Source: Sphingomonas azotifigens NBRC 15497 (GTDB lineage: Bacteria > Pseudomonadota > Alphaproteobacteria > Sphingomonadales > Sphingomonadaceae). From it: a stretch of 64,000 nucleotides of DNA. Where the stretch lies: assembly GCF_002091475.1 (NCBI RefSeq), contig NZ_BCTR01000012.1, positions 62,001-126,000 of the forward strand. Direction: 5' to 3'. Below the pieces are notes generated by a model. The model did not search any database and had not been told where the DNA came from. It was given only the letters and a program-made list of their open reading frames with translations. Shown here piece after piece: positions 40,537 to 49,150 of the stretch. A program made the translations under genes and the position numbers. The first letter of the stretch is position 1; each line of letters starts with the position of its first letter.

Positions 40537-42038
40537 GCGTCCTCGGAGCTTTGCAGTTCAAGTCGCGGAAAGATGGGGGTTGGAGGTGCGATCTTGAAGT
40601 CCGCATCGCCGTCCGGGCCGAACTGCGCGAGCAGCTTGGCCGCCGAGGTCGGCACCACCGGCTCGATCGTCACGCCCAGACGACGGATCGCCTTGAGCAG
40701 CGTGCCGAGCACCGCGTGCATCCGCTCGGGATCGGTCTTGCGCAGCGTCCAGGGTGCCTGCGCGTCGATATACTGGTTGCAGGCGAACACGCCGGTCATC
40801 CAGGCCTCGACGCCCTGGCTGAGCGCCAGATCCTGGAACGCGCGGGTGAAGGCGGCGCAGGCGGTGTCGACCTCGGTCAGCAGCACCGCATCGGCGTCTT
40901 CCGAACGGCCGGCCTGCACCGCGCCCTCGCAATTCTTCGCGATGAAGCTCAGCGTGCGCTGGGCCAGATTGCCGAAGCTGTTCGAAAGATCGGCATTGGC
41001 GCGGGTGACGATCGCCTCGTCGCTGAACGTGCCGTCCTGACCGAAGCTGACGTCGCGCAGCAGGAAATAGCGCAGCGCGTCGACGCCATAAGTCTCGGCA
41101 AGCTCCATCGGATCGACGACATTGCCGACCGACTTGGACATCTTCTCCCCGCGGTTGAGCAGGAAGCCGTGGCCGAATACCTGTTTCGGCAGCGCGATGT
41201 CTGCTGACATCAGGAACGCTGGCCAATAGACGGTGTGGAAGCGGACGATGTCCTTGCCGATCAGGTGCAGGTCGGCCGGCCAGTAGCGCGCGAGCCGCTC
41301 GGCATCGTCGGGGAAGCCCGCGCCGGTCAGATAGTTGGTCAGCGCGTCGACCCAGACATACATGACGTGCCCCGGCGAACCGGGCACCGGCACGCCCCAG
41401 TCGAAGCTGGTGCGGCTGACCGAGAGATCGACCAGCCCGCCCTCAACAAAGCGCAGCACCTCGTTGCGGCGTGATTCCGGGCGGATGAAATCCGGGTTGG
41501 CGGCGTAGAAGTCGAGCAGCGGCTGCTGGTACTTCGAGAGGCGGAAGAACCACGTCTCCTCCTTGGTCCACTCGACCGGCGTGCCTTGGGGCGAGAGCTT
41601 CTGCCCCCCTTCCCCTTCCTGCAACTCCTTCTCCTCGTAGAACGCCTCGTCGCGGACCGAATACCAGCCCTCGTAGCGGTCGAGATACAGGTCGCCCTTG
41701 GCCGCCATCTTTTCCCAGATCGCCTGGCTGGCGCGGTAGTGATCGGCCTCGGAGGTACGGATGAAACGATCGCACGAAATATCGAGTTTCTTCGCCATCA
41801 CACGGAAATGGTTCGACATTTCATCGGCAAGCTCGCGCGCGGTCATGTCGCGGGCACGGGCGGTCTGCACCATCTTGAGGCCATGCTCGTCGGTGCCGGT
41901 CTGGAAGAACACGTCGCGACCCTGTTGGCGCTGGAAGCGCGCGATCGCGTCGGCAGCGATCATCTCATAGGCATGGCCGATATGCGGCTTGCCGTTGGGA
42001 TAGTGGATCGCGGTGGTGATGTAGAAGGGGTCAGCCAT
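40533..42038 (-). CDS. metG: Methionyl-tRNA synthetase
   Basis: Charges tRNA-Met with methionine. 501 residues: class I signatures PHIGHAYE (HIGH) and KMSKSVGN (KMSKS), the catalytic core block FFQTGTDEHGLKM, and a C-terminal anticodon-binding helical domain. No C-terminal EMAP-like tRNA-binding extension and no four-Cys zinc knuckle are seen, consistent with the short form. ATG 42038 is chosen because the family start (ADPFYITTAIHYPNG) follows directly. Confidence 0.97.
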   Translation of the reverse strand: MADPFYITTAIHYPNGKPHIGHAYEMIAADAIARFQRQQGRDVFFQTGTDEHGLKMVQTARARDMTARELADEMSNHFRVMAKKLDISCDRFIRTSEADHYRASQAIWEKMAAKGDLYLDRYEGWYSVRDEAFYEEKELQEGEGGQKLSPQGTPVEWTKEETWFFRLSKYQQPLLDFYAANPDFIRPESRRNEVLRFVEGGLVDLSVSRTSFDWGVPVPGSPGHVMYVWVDALTNYLTGAGFPDDAERLARYWPADLHLIGKDIVRFHTVYWPAFLMSADIALPKQVFGHGFLLNRGEKMSKSVGNVVDPMELAETYGVDALRYFLLRDVSFGQDGTFSDEAIVTRANADLSNSFGNLAQRTLSFIAKNCEGAVQAGRSEDADAVLLTEVDTACAAFTRAFQDLALSQGVEAWMTGVFACNQYIDAQAPWTLRKTDPERMHAVLGTLLKAIRRLGVTIEPVVPTSAAKLLAQFGPDGDADFKIAPPTPIFPRLELQSSEDA

Positions 42039-42083
42039 GCCCGCCGCTTTAGGATGCGGCGCAGCAACGGGCAACCTGTACGC

Positions 42084-43067
42084 TTAGCGGCGGGCGAGCC
42101 GCGCGAGAATGCCGCTCATTTCGAACACGGTGGCGGTGGCGTCGAGCGACAGGCCCAGCGCCGCCCCGGCCAGTTCGCGCGCGGCGGCATAGGCGTCGAG
42201 CGCCGTCCGCAGCGCCTCGCCTTCCAGCCGCTTCGCCCGCGCGGCGATGAAGCTGGGCGTGCGCTCCAGGAACGCCTCGTAGCGCGGCTGCGCGGCCTTG
42301 GCGCCGAGCTGGCGGCCGAGGCGCGTGCGCAACGCATTGTCCGGATCGCCATGATCGGCCAGCTGCGCCATGTCCGCCTCCAGCGCCGACAGGTCGAGCC
42401 CGGCGAAGCGCAGCGCGCGCCCCGGCGAGCCCTCGGCGGCTTCGACCAGCGCGGCGATCTCGATCTCACTGGCTTCGGGGATCTGGCGGCGGAGCACCGT
42501 CGTCGTCTCGGCATCGCTCAGCGGCTCGAACCGCAGCAGCCGGCAGCGCGATCGGATCGTCGGCAGCAACCGACCCGGGGCGTGGCTCACCAGCAGGAAG
42601 ATGGTCCCCGCCGGCGGCTCCTCGAGGTTCTTGAGCAGCGCGTTGGCGCCGCCCCGCTCGAGATCGTCGATCGCATCGATGATCACCACCCGGCGCGGGC
42701 TCAGCGATGGCTTGGTCGCGAACAGCGGCTGCAGGCTGCGCACCTGCGCGATGGTGATCGAACGGGCGAGCGCCTCGTCGGGCTTGTCGGCATCCTTGGG
42801 CAGCCGGGCGAGGATCTTGAGGTCCGGATGGCTGCCCGCGGCGATCAGGCTGGCGGTGCGGGTCGTCTCCGGCACGTCCCAGCCCGGCAGCAGCCGATCG
42901 GGCTCGGCGGCTTCGGCCAGCATCCGCGCGGCGGCGATGCGGGCGAAGCCCCCCTTGCCCACACCCTCGGGCCCGGCGATCAGCCAGGCATGGTGCAACG
43001 CGCCGCTCGCCATGGCGGCGGCGAGCGCGTCGCGGGCTTGGCGGTTGCCGATCAGGGCGTCGGCCAA
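42084..43067 (-). CDS. holB: DNA polymerase III delta' subunit
   Basis: Clamp-loader subunit of the replicative polymerase. 327 residues: degenerate P-loop GPEGVGKGGF, sensor and box regions VVIIDAIDDLERGGANALL, LKNLEEPPAGTIFLLVSH and the arginine-finger-type SRCRLL. The start is a TTG (43067), 5 bases past the stop of the carboxypeptidase gene; no ATG is available. No dTMP kinase gene lies between the two genes, although tmk is often found next to holB. Confidence 0.9.
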   Translation of the reverse strand: MADALIGNRQARDALAAAMASGALHHAWLIAGPEGVGKGGFARIAAARMLAEAAEPDRLLPGWDVPETTRTASLIAAGSHPDLKILARLPKDADKPDEALARSITIAQVRSLQPLFATKPSLSPRRVVIIDAIDDLERGGANALLKNLEEPPAGTIFLLVSHAPGRLLPTIRSRCRLLRFEPLSDAETTTVLRRQIPEASEIEIAALVEAAEGSPGRALRFAGLDLSALEADMAQLADHGDPDNALRTRLGRQLGAKAAQPRYEAFLERTPSFIAARAKRLEGEALRTALDAYAAARELAGAALGLSLDATATVFEMSGILARLARR

Positions 43068-43072
43068 GGCGA

Positions 43073-44239
43073 TCAGGCCAGATGGAGCAGCGACATCAGG
43101 CCGGCCCAGGCGCGGCCGAAAAAGCCTGCCTGGCCGACATCCTCGGCGGCGACCAGCGGCAGCACCTGCTGCGGCATGCCTTCGCCTTCGATGATCAGGT
43201 CGGCGATATGGTCGCCCTTGTGGAAGCCGGCCTTGACCGGGCCCTGGTAGACGATCTTGCCGGCCAGCTTGGGGCTCAGGCCTGAGGGCAGCGTGATGTT
43301 GAGGTCGCGCGGGGCGACGACGGCCACCTTGTTGGCGGTGCCGCCCTGCACGTCGACGGTGCCGACGGTGCGGTCCTTCTTCACCACCGGCTTGGTGCTC
43401 CAGGCAGCGAAGCCCCAGCGCATGAAGCGCACGGATTCATCCGCACGCCCATTATAGGTGTCGAGTCCGGCCAGCACCATGACCAGACGGCGGCCGTTCT
43501 GCTCGGCCGAGCCGGTGAAGCCATAGCCGGCCTCTTCGGTGTGGCCGGTCTTGAGGCCGTCGGCGCCCGGTACCTTGCCGAGCAGCGGATCGCGATTGCC
43601 CTGCTCGATCGCGGCGCCAGCACCCAGGGTCTTGCCCCAGGTGAAGCTCGGCAGCGAGTAGAAGGACTTGTAGAGATCCGGGAAGTCGCGGATCGTCGCC
43701 GCCGCGAGATGTGCCAGGTCGCGCGCGGTCACATAGGTGCGGCCCTCGTCCGGCCAGCCGTTCGACGTGCCGAAATGGCTGTTGGTCAGGCCGATCTTCT
43801 TGGCCCGATCGTTCATCAGGTTGACGAAGCCCTCTTCGGTGCCGGCAATGCCTTCCGCCAGCACGACGCACGCGTCGTTGCCCGACAGCGTGACGATACC
43901 CTTGAGCAGGTCCGCCACGGTCGGCTGCTCGCCGACGCCGAGGAACATGGTCGAGCCCTGCGAGTGCCACTTCTTCCAAGTCTCGGGGCGCACCTCGATC
44001 TTCTGGTCGAGCTTGAGCTCGCCCTTCTTGATCAGGTCGAACGCGACATAGACCGTCATCATCTTCGCCATCGAGGCCGGCGGCATGCGGCGATCGGCAT
44101 CCTTGGCGAACAGGATCGCGCCCGAGGACATGTCCTCCATGTACGCGATCGGCGCAGGCGTCGGGAAATCCGGGCCGGCGGCGTGCAGCGGCGCGGCGAT
44201 GGCCAGCGCCAGGAACGAAACGGCGGCGAGCTTCTTCAT
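43073..44239 (-). CDS. D-alanyl-D-alanine carboxypeptidase (DacA/PBP5 type)
   Basis: Periplasmic low-mass penicillin-binding protein that trims the terminal D-Ala of peptidoglycan stems. 388 residues: signal peptide MKKLAAVSFLALAIAAPLHA, then the serine peptidase S11 motifs SMAK (Ser56, Lys59), SGN and KTGHTEEAG, a C-terminal PBP5 domain and a closing hydrophobic/amphipathic helix (AWAGLMSLLHLA) for membrane association. ATG 44239 gives the signal peptide. It lies 31 bases after the SPOR gene. Confidence 0.94.
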   Translation of the reverse strand: MKKLAAVSFLALAIAAPLHAAGPDFPTPAPIAYMEDMSSGAILFAKDADRRMPPASMAKMMTVYVAFDLIKKGELKLDQKIEVRPETWKKWHSQGSTMFLGVGEQPTVADLLKGIVTLSGNDACVVLAEGIAGTEEGFVNLMNDRAKKIGLTNSHFGTSNGWPDEGRTYVTARDLAHLAAATIRDFPDLYKSFYSLPSFTWGKTLGAGAAIEQGNRDPLLGKVPGADGLKTGHTEEAGYGFTGSAEQNGRRLVMVLAGLDTYNGRADESVRFMRWGFAAWSTKPVVKKDRTVGTVDVQGGTANKVAVVAPRDLNITLPSGLSPKLAGKIVYQGPVKAGFHKGDHIADLIIEGEGMPQQVLPLVAAEDVGQAGFFGRAWAGLMSLLHLA

Positions 44240-44270
44240 GATGATCGGTCCAGAACGCGAGTAATTACCC

Positions 44271-45116
44271 CTATCGGACCGAGGTGCGGCGCGCATCTCC
44301 GAACCCGGCCCGAACGGCCCCTTCCCGTGCCCGCTCCGCTGCCGCCTCCGTCGCGAAGGGGCCGAGCTGGACGCGGTAGAGCCCGCCCCCTGCCTTTACG
44401 AAGCCCTTTAGCTTTTGGGCAAGCGCAGTCGCGCGTTCGGCCGAAGAAAGTGCGGCAACCTGCACCAGATAGCGGCCCTGGGCCGGTATCGGCGCCGCAG
44501 ATTTCGCCGCCGGCCGACGTTTCGGAGGCGCGACGTCGGCCGCTTGCTCGTGCGGGATGACGTCGACGATCGGATCGGGCTGCACGGGCGGAGGGGGCGG
44601 CGGTGGCAGAGGCGCGTTCGCCTCGGGGCGTGGCGGCAGCTGGAGCCGCAGCGCGCGCAGCAGCGCGGGCGGCGAATCGATCCGCGGCTGCGCGGCGCCG
44701 GCGCTGCGTAGCGCGGCCTGGTCCTCGGTCGAAGGGCGCACCGCGCGAATCCGCACGGGCACCAGCCGGTCGGCGGGAAGGCCGAGCTGGCTGGCGGCGC
44801 CTTCGGAGATCGCGGCGATGGCGCCCGGCGCCTCCGCGGTTTCGGCGATGCGGACGAGGATCGTGCGGCCGCTGTCGAGCGCGGTCACCTCGGCATAGCT
44901 TTCCACCGGCAGGTCCGGGCTCACCGCCAGGGCCGCGGCACCGAGTGGCAGCACGGCGGCATAGCCTACCGCATCGTACCGCCCCTCGCCCGGCTGCAGT
45001 TGCGACGTGGCGTGCGGGCCGTTTGCCGCTGCGGTCGGATCGGCGTCCTGGGCGTGCGCGCTCGCTGCGGCAAACAGCGCAACGGCAAGCGTGATCGGTC
45101 TAGCGTTCCACGGCAT
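44271..45116 (-). CDS. Secreted SPOR-domain protein with a degenerate RlpA-like barrel
   Basis: 281 residues: signal peptide (about 1-22, ending SAHAQ), a double-psi-barrel-like region (about 70-135; YAEVTALDSGRTILVRIAE, AAISEGAASQLGL), a proline-rich linker with eight consecutive prolines, and a C-terminal SPOR domain (about 208-275; YLVQVAALSSAERA, GLYRVQLGPFATEAAAER) that binds denuded septal glycan. The DRGPF motif holding the catalytic Asp of RlpA transglycosylases is replaced by ETAEAPG, so lytic activity is doubtful. The start overlaps the 3' end of the transglycosylase gene by 17 bases. Confidence 0.82.
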   Translation of the reverse strand: MPWNARPITLAVALFAAASAHAQDADPTAAANGPHATSQLQPGEGRYDAVGYAAVLPLGAAALAVSPDLPVESYAEVTALDSGRTILVRIAETAEAPGAIAAISEGAASQLGLPADRLVPVRIRAVRPSTEDQAALRSAGAAQPRIDSPPALLRALRLQLPPRPEANAPLPPPPPPPVQPDPIVDVIPHEQAADVAPPKRRPAAKSAAPIPAQGRYLVQVAALSSAERATALAQKLKGFVKAGGGLYRVQLGPFATEAAAERAREGAVRAGFGDARRTSVR

Positions 45117-46137
45117 CGGCCAGCAGGCCTACCGACAAAGCGTAAAAATTCGAGCAATTATAGTCGAGGATCACGCGATAATTGCCGGTGAGCAGATAGG
45201 CGGTGACACCGGGCCCGTCGGGCTCGAGCAGTGTCGCCAGCACCTCGTCGCCAGGCCAGGCGCGCGCCTGCGGCACCACGCCCAGCGCACGCCACTCGGC
45301 CATCGTCTTCCACTGGCTCTGGCGGCCATGGACACGGGCGCAGCGCGGGCTGGTCGTCCGGCTGGCGATCGAGCGGCGATCGAGCGATGCGGGAACCGAC
45401 ACGGCAAAGCCCCAGGGGACCCCTGCCCGCCATCCGGCATTGACGAAATAATTGCCGATCGACGCCAGCGTATCGGCATCGCTGTTCCAGATATCGGCGA
45501 CGCCGTCGCCATCGCCGTCGCGCGCGAGCCGCAGATAGACGCTCGGCAGGAATTGCGGCCCGCCGAACGCGCCCGCCCAGCTGCCGACGAGCTTCTCGCG
45601 CGGCACCCCCCGATCGATCATCTTGAGCGTGGCGATGAACTCGTCGGTGAACAGGGCGCGGCGGCGGCCTTCATAGGCGAGGCTGGCCAGGGCGCGGGGC
45701 AGATCGAAGCCGCCCATCACCCGCCCGTAATTGGTCTCATGCCCCCAGATCGCCACCATGATCGATTCGGGCACACCGGTCTCGCGCTCGATCGCCGAGA
45801 GCCTGCCGCGCGCGCGCAGATAGGCGGCACGACCGCGCTGGATCCGATCGGCATCGACATGGCGGGCCCGATAGGGGGCGAAGGCGGGGACCGGCGCATT
45901 GGGGCTGCTCTCCGGCTGCTGGCGATCGAGTTCGACGACCCGGGCATTGTAGGTGAGCGCGGGGATCACCGCGTCGATCGTGCGCTGGCTCACCCCGGCG
46001 GCGGCCGCCTGTTGCGCAAGTGTCGGAAGATAGCGCTGAAAGCCCGCCTCATCCTGCGCCTGTACGGGCACGGCGGCGATGGCGGCGGCAAGGGCGCCGG
46101 CGAGGCCCCCGATCCGGAATAAGCGAGTACGCGGCAT
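45100..46137 (-). CDS. Periplasmic lytic murein transglycosylase, MltB family
   Basis: Cleaves glycan strands of peptidoglycan to 1,6-anhydromuramyl ends. 345 residues: signal peptide ending VQAQD; SLT_2 domain with catalytic Glu in AIWGHETNYGRVMGGFD; WAGAFGGPQFLPSVYLRLA, DGDGVADIW, SIGNYFVNAGW and the C-terminal YLLTGNYRVILDYNCSNFYA. There is no lipobox, so it is soluble rather than a lipoprotein. ATG 46137 gives the signal peptide. Confidence 0.93.
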   Translation of the reverse strand: MPRTRLFRIGGLAGALAAAIAAVPVQAQDEAGFQRYLPTLAQQAAAAGVSQRTIDAVIPALTYNARVVELDRQQPESSPNAPVPAFAPYRARHVDADRIQRGRAAYLRARGRLSAIERETGVPESIMVAIWGHETNYGRVMGGFDLPRALASLAYEGRRRALFTDEFIATLKMIDRGVPREKLVGSWAGAFGGPQFLPSVYLRLARDGDGDGVADIWNSDADTLASIGNYFVNAGWRAGVPWGFAVSVPASLDRRSIASRTTSPRCARVHGRQSQWKTMAEWRALGVVPQARAWPGDEVLATLLEPDGPGVTAYLLTGNYRVILDYNCSNFYALSVGLLADAVER

Positions 46138-46278
46138 GGACGCGCTGTTGCACAGCAGCACGGCGGCAGAAAGCCCCTGCCCGGCGCAACGCGACGAAAA
46201 CGCCGCGGGGCGACGATCAACCGATCCGCACAACAGCGATTGATCCCGCGGGCAACGTCGATTAGGCGCGGTGCTTCC

Positions 46279-46368
46279 GGAGAGATGGCCGAGTGGTTTA
46301 AGGCAGCGGTCTTGAAAACCGCCGTGGGTGCAAGCTCACCGTGGGTTCGAATCCCACTCTCTCCGCCA
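46279..46368 (+). tRNA. tRNA-Ser (anticodon UGA)
   Basis: 90-base class II tRNA with acceptor stem GGAGAGA/TCTCTCC, discriminator G and encoded CCA (46366-46368). The anticodon stem GCGGT/ACCGC holds the loop CTTGAAA, anticodon TGA. A long variable arm (CGTGGGTGCAAGCTCACCG) and T-arm GTGGGTTCGAATCCCAC follow. All features fit serine. Confidence 0.97.
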
Positions 46369-46388
46369 CGGCTGCAATCCGATGCGCC

Positions 46389-46643
46389 TTATCGCCGCCT
46401 CCTATACAGGTGGCGACCGTAACCGATGCGTCCGGCGATATGTTCTACACCGAAGCAGAGCGCAGCGCCTATGCCGGCCGACGCCAGCCCCGCAAGCCAA
46501 ATCAGCACTCCCATGGCAAAGTAGAAGAAAACAATTACGAATCCCGCAACGATGAGAACGCCGCTAAGCAGCAGAAACCCGTAGCCGAGGAATGTCACAG
46601 GTAAGGCCGCGACGGTAAAAACGAAGGATAGAACGGATCGCAT
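46389..46643 (-). CDS. Small membrane protein of unknown function
   Basis: 84 residues, mostly two or three hydrophobic helices (VLSFVFTVAALPVTFLGYGF, VLIVAGFVIVFFYFAMGVLI, GLASAGIGAALCFGV) with a basic C terminus (YGRHLYRRRR). No family is recognised. Base composition looks lower in GC than the neighbouring housekeeping genes. It lies just downstream of tRNA-Ser on the opposite strand and is 15 bases from the next gene upstream, so the two may be co-transcribed. Confidence 0.55.
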   Translation of the reverse strand: MRSVLSFVFTVAALPVTFLGYGFLLLSGVLIVAGFVIVFFYFAMGVLIWLAGLASAGIGAALCFGVEHIAGRIGYGRHLYRRRR

Positions 46644-46658
46644 CGGAGCGCCCTCGCC

Positions 46659-47066
46659 TTAGTTGTGACCCGCAGTTTTGGAAGATGCGTGCACGCGCGA
46701 AAGATTGATCCAGCCTTGCTTGATTCCGTCTGCCGCTCGGGCGACGCCAAACTGCTTCAGACCGGCGCAGAACCGATCTTTTCCTCCGGCCTGCGATACC
46801 AGCGCGCTGCGATTCGCCAGGACGGCAAGCTGCATGTCGCTGCTAAGCGAGTGACCCGCGCTTTGGTGGGAGCTCTCGAATGCTCGGAGCCGAGCGGGCA
46901 AGTCGCCCAGCGCGGCCTGCATTCCGCAAATCTCGAGAAGGTCGATTTGTTGGGAGAGCGTCGTGGCGATATGGGCCTCGTCCATACTGGCCTCGAACTT
47001 GCCTGATGTCGCTGTCGGAACACCGAGGCTCCCCACCAGCGCCAAAACCGCGAACATCTTAGGCAT
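46659..47066 (-). CDS. Small secreted protein of unknown function
   Basis: 135 residues. ATG 47066 is chosen for the ribosome site GGGGAAG five bases upstream and because a signal-peptide-like segment follows (MPKMFAVLALVGSLGVPTAT). The mature part has two Cys (EICGMQ and RFCAGL), possibly a disulfide, and helical stretches. No known domain. Composition looks less GC-rich than the flanking genes, consistent with recent acquisition next to a tRNA gene. The function is unknown. Confidence 0.55.
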   Translation of the reverse strand: MPKMFAVLALVGSLGVPTATSGKFEASMDEAHIATTLSQQIDLLEICGMQAALGDLPARLRAFESSHQSAGHSLSSDMQLAVLANRSALVSQAGGKDRFCAGLKQFGVARAADGIKQGWINLSRVHASSKTAGHN

Positions 47067-47166
47067 TTTTCTTCCCCGCTTGTTGTTGCCGCACTTTGAA
47101 ATCGTGCGGTTCAACCTCCGATGAATAAAATTGATTAACGGAACCTATCGAGCGCGGATCTATATT

Positions 47167-47210
47167 CAGCAGGCCACGGCTCTGCATCCAGCAGGCCACG
47201 GCCCTGCAGC
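47167..47210. repeat. 22-bp tandem duplication
   Basis: Two adjacent near-identical units, 47167-47188 and 47189-47210, both beginning CAGCAGGCCACGG and differing at a few bases near the end. It is intergenic, between the small secreted protein and rpmE. Apart from this and the rpmE terminator, nothing is recognised in 47067-47355. Confidence 0.7.
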
Positions 47211-47272
47211 GCAACCTTGGGATCGGGTGGGCGATGGCGAGGCACTGCACCGCGCGTCGTCCTCGCCACACG

Positions 47273-47311
47273 AAAAAGGCCCCCGGCGCACCATCGTGCG
47301 CGGGAGCCCTT
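47273..47311 (-). terminator. Intrinsic terminator of rpmE
   Basis: On the minus strand AGGGCTCCCGCGCAC and GTGCGCCGGGGGCCT form a long GC stem around GATG, followed directly by a T5 tract. It lies about 45 bases past the rpmE stop. Confidence 0.8.
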
Positions 47312-47355
47312 TCGCGAAGCTTTGGGGCCGGACGGTGCCGTCCGGCCCGAACGGC

Positions 47356-47586
47356 TTACTTCTTGCCGAGCGTGAGGCCGCCGAAGCGCTTGTTGAAGCG
47401 CGCGACCTGGCCACCCTGGTCGAGCAGCTGACCGCGACCGCCGGTCCAGGCCGGGTGCGCGAGCGGATCGATCTCGAGCTGCATGAGATCGCCTTCCTTG
47501 CCCCAGGTGGAGCGCGTCTCGTACACGGTGCCGTCGGTCATCTGCACCTTGATCATGTGATAATCGGGGTGGGTGTTCTGCTTCAC
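47356..47586 (-). CDS. rpmE: 50S ribosomal protein L31
   Basis: 76 residues: [19 protein letters not shown] at the start, [10 protein letters not shown], and [20 protein letters not shown] near the end, all L31 marks. It lacks the four zinc-binding Cys, so it is the zinc-independent form. It is followed by an intrinsic terminator and appears to be a separate transcription unit. Confidence 0.95.
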   Translation of the reverse strand: MKQNTHPDYHMIKVQMTDGTVYETRSTWGKEGDLMQLEIDPLAHPAWTGGRGQLLDQGGQVARFNKRFGGLTLGKK

Positions 47587-47668
47587 ATCGAATTCCTTGA
47601 GAAAAGCCGCCGGTTTCCGACCGGCAGCGGACGCGCGCGCCTAGCAGAGCCCGTGCGCCAACGCAACC

Positions 47669-47884
47669 TTATTGCCGCATGCCCCACCAGCGGCGGAGCG
47701 CTACGAGCGACCAGATCGCCTCGACCAGCCCGAACGGCCAGGCCCCCTGGAGGAAGCCATAGGCCGAGCCGAGCAGGCAAGCGCCGGCAAAGCCGAGCAC
47801 CCACCAGGTCGAGCGCGCTTCCAGCGCATAGGTGACCAGCATCGCCGTCACCGCGAACAGGCCGAACCAGGTCAGTGCGTCCAT
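47669..47884 (-). CDS. Small conserved-looking membrane protein
   Basis: 71 residues with two or three hydrophobic segments (ALTWFGLFAVTAMLVTYAL, TWWVLGFAGACLLGSAYGFL) and a Trp/Arg-rich end (SLVALRRWWGMRQ). Regular spacing with neighbours and typical codon use support a real gene. No function can be assigned. It follows fabZ by 19 bases on the same strand, so it may be the last gene of the bamA-skp-fabZ unit. Confidence 0.65.
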   Translation of the reverse strand: MDALTWFGLFAVTAMLVTYALEARSTWWVLGFAGACLLGSAYGFLQGAWPFGLVEAIWSLVALRRWWGMRQ

Positions 47885-47903
47885 GGTCCGGCCTCTGCCC
47901 GGC

Positions 47904-48383
47904 TTACGCGCTGGGCGGATCGGCGATCATCGCGGTGAATTCGCATTCCGCCGCCAGTTCGCCGTCGATCAGCGCCTTGCCGGCGAACTTGCAGACGCGC
48001 GAACGCTTCTGCACGAACGCGACATGGAGCTTGAGCAGCACGCCCGGCTCCACCGGCTTGCGGAACTTCACGTTGTCGATCGCCATGAAGTAGACGAGCT
48101 TGCCCGAGCCGGCGAGCCCGAGCGACTCGACCGCCAGCACGCCCGCCGCCTGGGCGAGCGCCTCCACGGTGAGCACGCCCGGCATGATCGGACGGCCGGG
48201 GAAATGGCCCTGGAAGAACGACTCGTTGATCGTCACCGCCTTCACCGCCACGATCGACTGGTCGAGGATCAGCTCCTCGACGCGGTCGACCAGCAGCATC
48301 GGAAAGCGGTGGGGCAGCGCCGCCATCACCCGCCCGATATCGAGCGGACCGATGTTGCTGCCCCCCTGCTCGCCCCCGCTCAC
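47904..48383 (-). CDS. fabZ: 3-hydroxyacyl-ACP dehydratase FabZ
   Basis: Dehydrates 3-hydroxyacyl-ACP in fatty-acid elongation. 159 residues: [12 protein letters not shown], the catalytic His/Glu helix block [20 protein letters not shown] and [16 protein letters not shown]. The start is GTG 48383, overlapping the Skp stop as GTGA. The order bamA-skp-fabZ matches the envelope cluster of many proteobacteria, here without lpxD, lpxA or lpxB. Confidence 0.96.
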   Translation of the reverse strand: MSGGEQGGSNIGPLDIGRVMAALPHRFPMLLVDRVEELILDQSIVAVKAVTINESFFQGHFPGRPIMPGVLTVEALAQAAGVLAVESLGLAGSGKLVYFMAIDNVKFRKPVEPGVLLKLHVAFVQKRSRVCKFAGKALIDGELAAECEFTAMIADPPSA

Positions 48384-49150
48384 CGCGGTTCGGGCTTCGC
48401 CGGCTTGGTTGCGCCCGCGGCCGGACGGGCTGCCGGAGCGGCCGCACCCGGCGCCGCGGCGGCACCCTGCTGCTGTTGCTGCTGGGCGCGCGCGGCGGCC
48501 AGCTGATAGGCGCGACGCTTCAGCTCGTTGACCTGCTGCTGGAACTGCAGGGTGCGCTGCTGCGGCTGCCAGTTCGCCGGCGGGGTGATCGCGACGGTCG
48601 GCGTCTTGTCGAGCTCGGCGACGACGGCGTCGCTGATGTCGATCGCGTCGGGCGCGTAGACGATTGCTTCCGGCGACAGGATCACGTTGACCTTGCGCGC
48701 GTTGACGACCGAGATCTGGGCGGCGTCATACAGCGCGAGGATCTTCTCGAACGCGAACAGTTCCGCCAGCACCGAGGGCAGCTGCAGCTTCTGGATTTCC
48801 TCGTTCGCCTGGTTCTGCAGGGTCATGAGCTGGGTGTAGTTCGGATCCTTGCGCGCGGCCGCGGCCTGCTCTTCGGCTTCCGAAACCTGACCGTCCTTGT
48901 TCGTGTCGATCGTCGCGATCAGCGCGCGCGCGTCGGTCTGGAACTTGGTCTGGCGCGCCTGGATCTGGTCGCGCACCGGCTTGAAGGTGGTGTCGAGCTG
49001 GTTCTCGGCGGCAGTGAACGCCTTGGCCTTGGTGATCACCTCCATCGTGTTGATGGTGGCAATACCGGCAACCTGCGCCGAGGCCGGGATGGCCGCGACG
49101 AACGCCGCCGAGGCAGCGAGCGCCGCCACGAGTACACGATGCTTCATCAT
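48380..49150 (-). CDS. OmpH/Skp family periplasmic chaperone with EF-hand-like insert
   Basis: Periplasmic chaperone that holds unfolded outer-membrane proteins for BamA, encoded directly behind bamA. About 256 residues, longer than the usual 160-180. Signal peptide (about 1-26, ending PASAQ); coiled-coil arms typical of OmpH ([20 protein letters not shown] and later helices). Between them is [12 protein letters not shown] (82-93), a consensus EF-hand loop. The C-terminal extension is Gln- then Ala/Pro-rich. Either of two adjacent ATGs may start it; the first overlaps the bamA stop by one base. Confidence 0.85.
   Translation of the reverse strand: MMKHRVLVAALAASAAFVAAIPASAQVAGIATINTMEVITKAKAFTAAENQLDTTFKPVRDQIQARQTKFQTDARALIATIDTNKDGQVSEAEEQAAAARKDPNYTQLMTLQNQANEEIQKLQLPSVLAELFAFEKILALYDAAQISVVNARKVNVILSPEAIVYAPDAIDISDAVVAELDKTPTVAITPPANWQPQQRTLQFQQQVNELKRRAYQLAAARAQQQQQQGAAAAPGAAAPAARPAAGATKPAKPEPR

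Noticed and set aside
43068..43072. Search for a dTMP kinase gene between the carboxypeptidase and holB genes.
   Set aside because: Only 5 bases separate them; tmk must be elsewhere. Gene order variation alone is not strong enough for a finding.
46279..47270. Integrated prophage or integrative element at tRNA-Ser.
   Set aside because: No integrase, no repeated tRNA 3' end and only two tiny genes; at most an old remnant.
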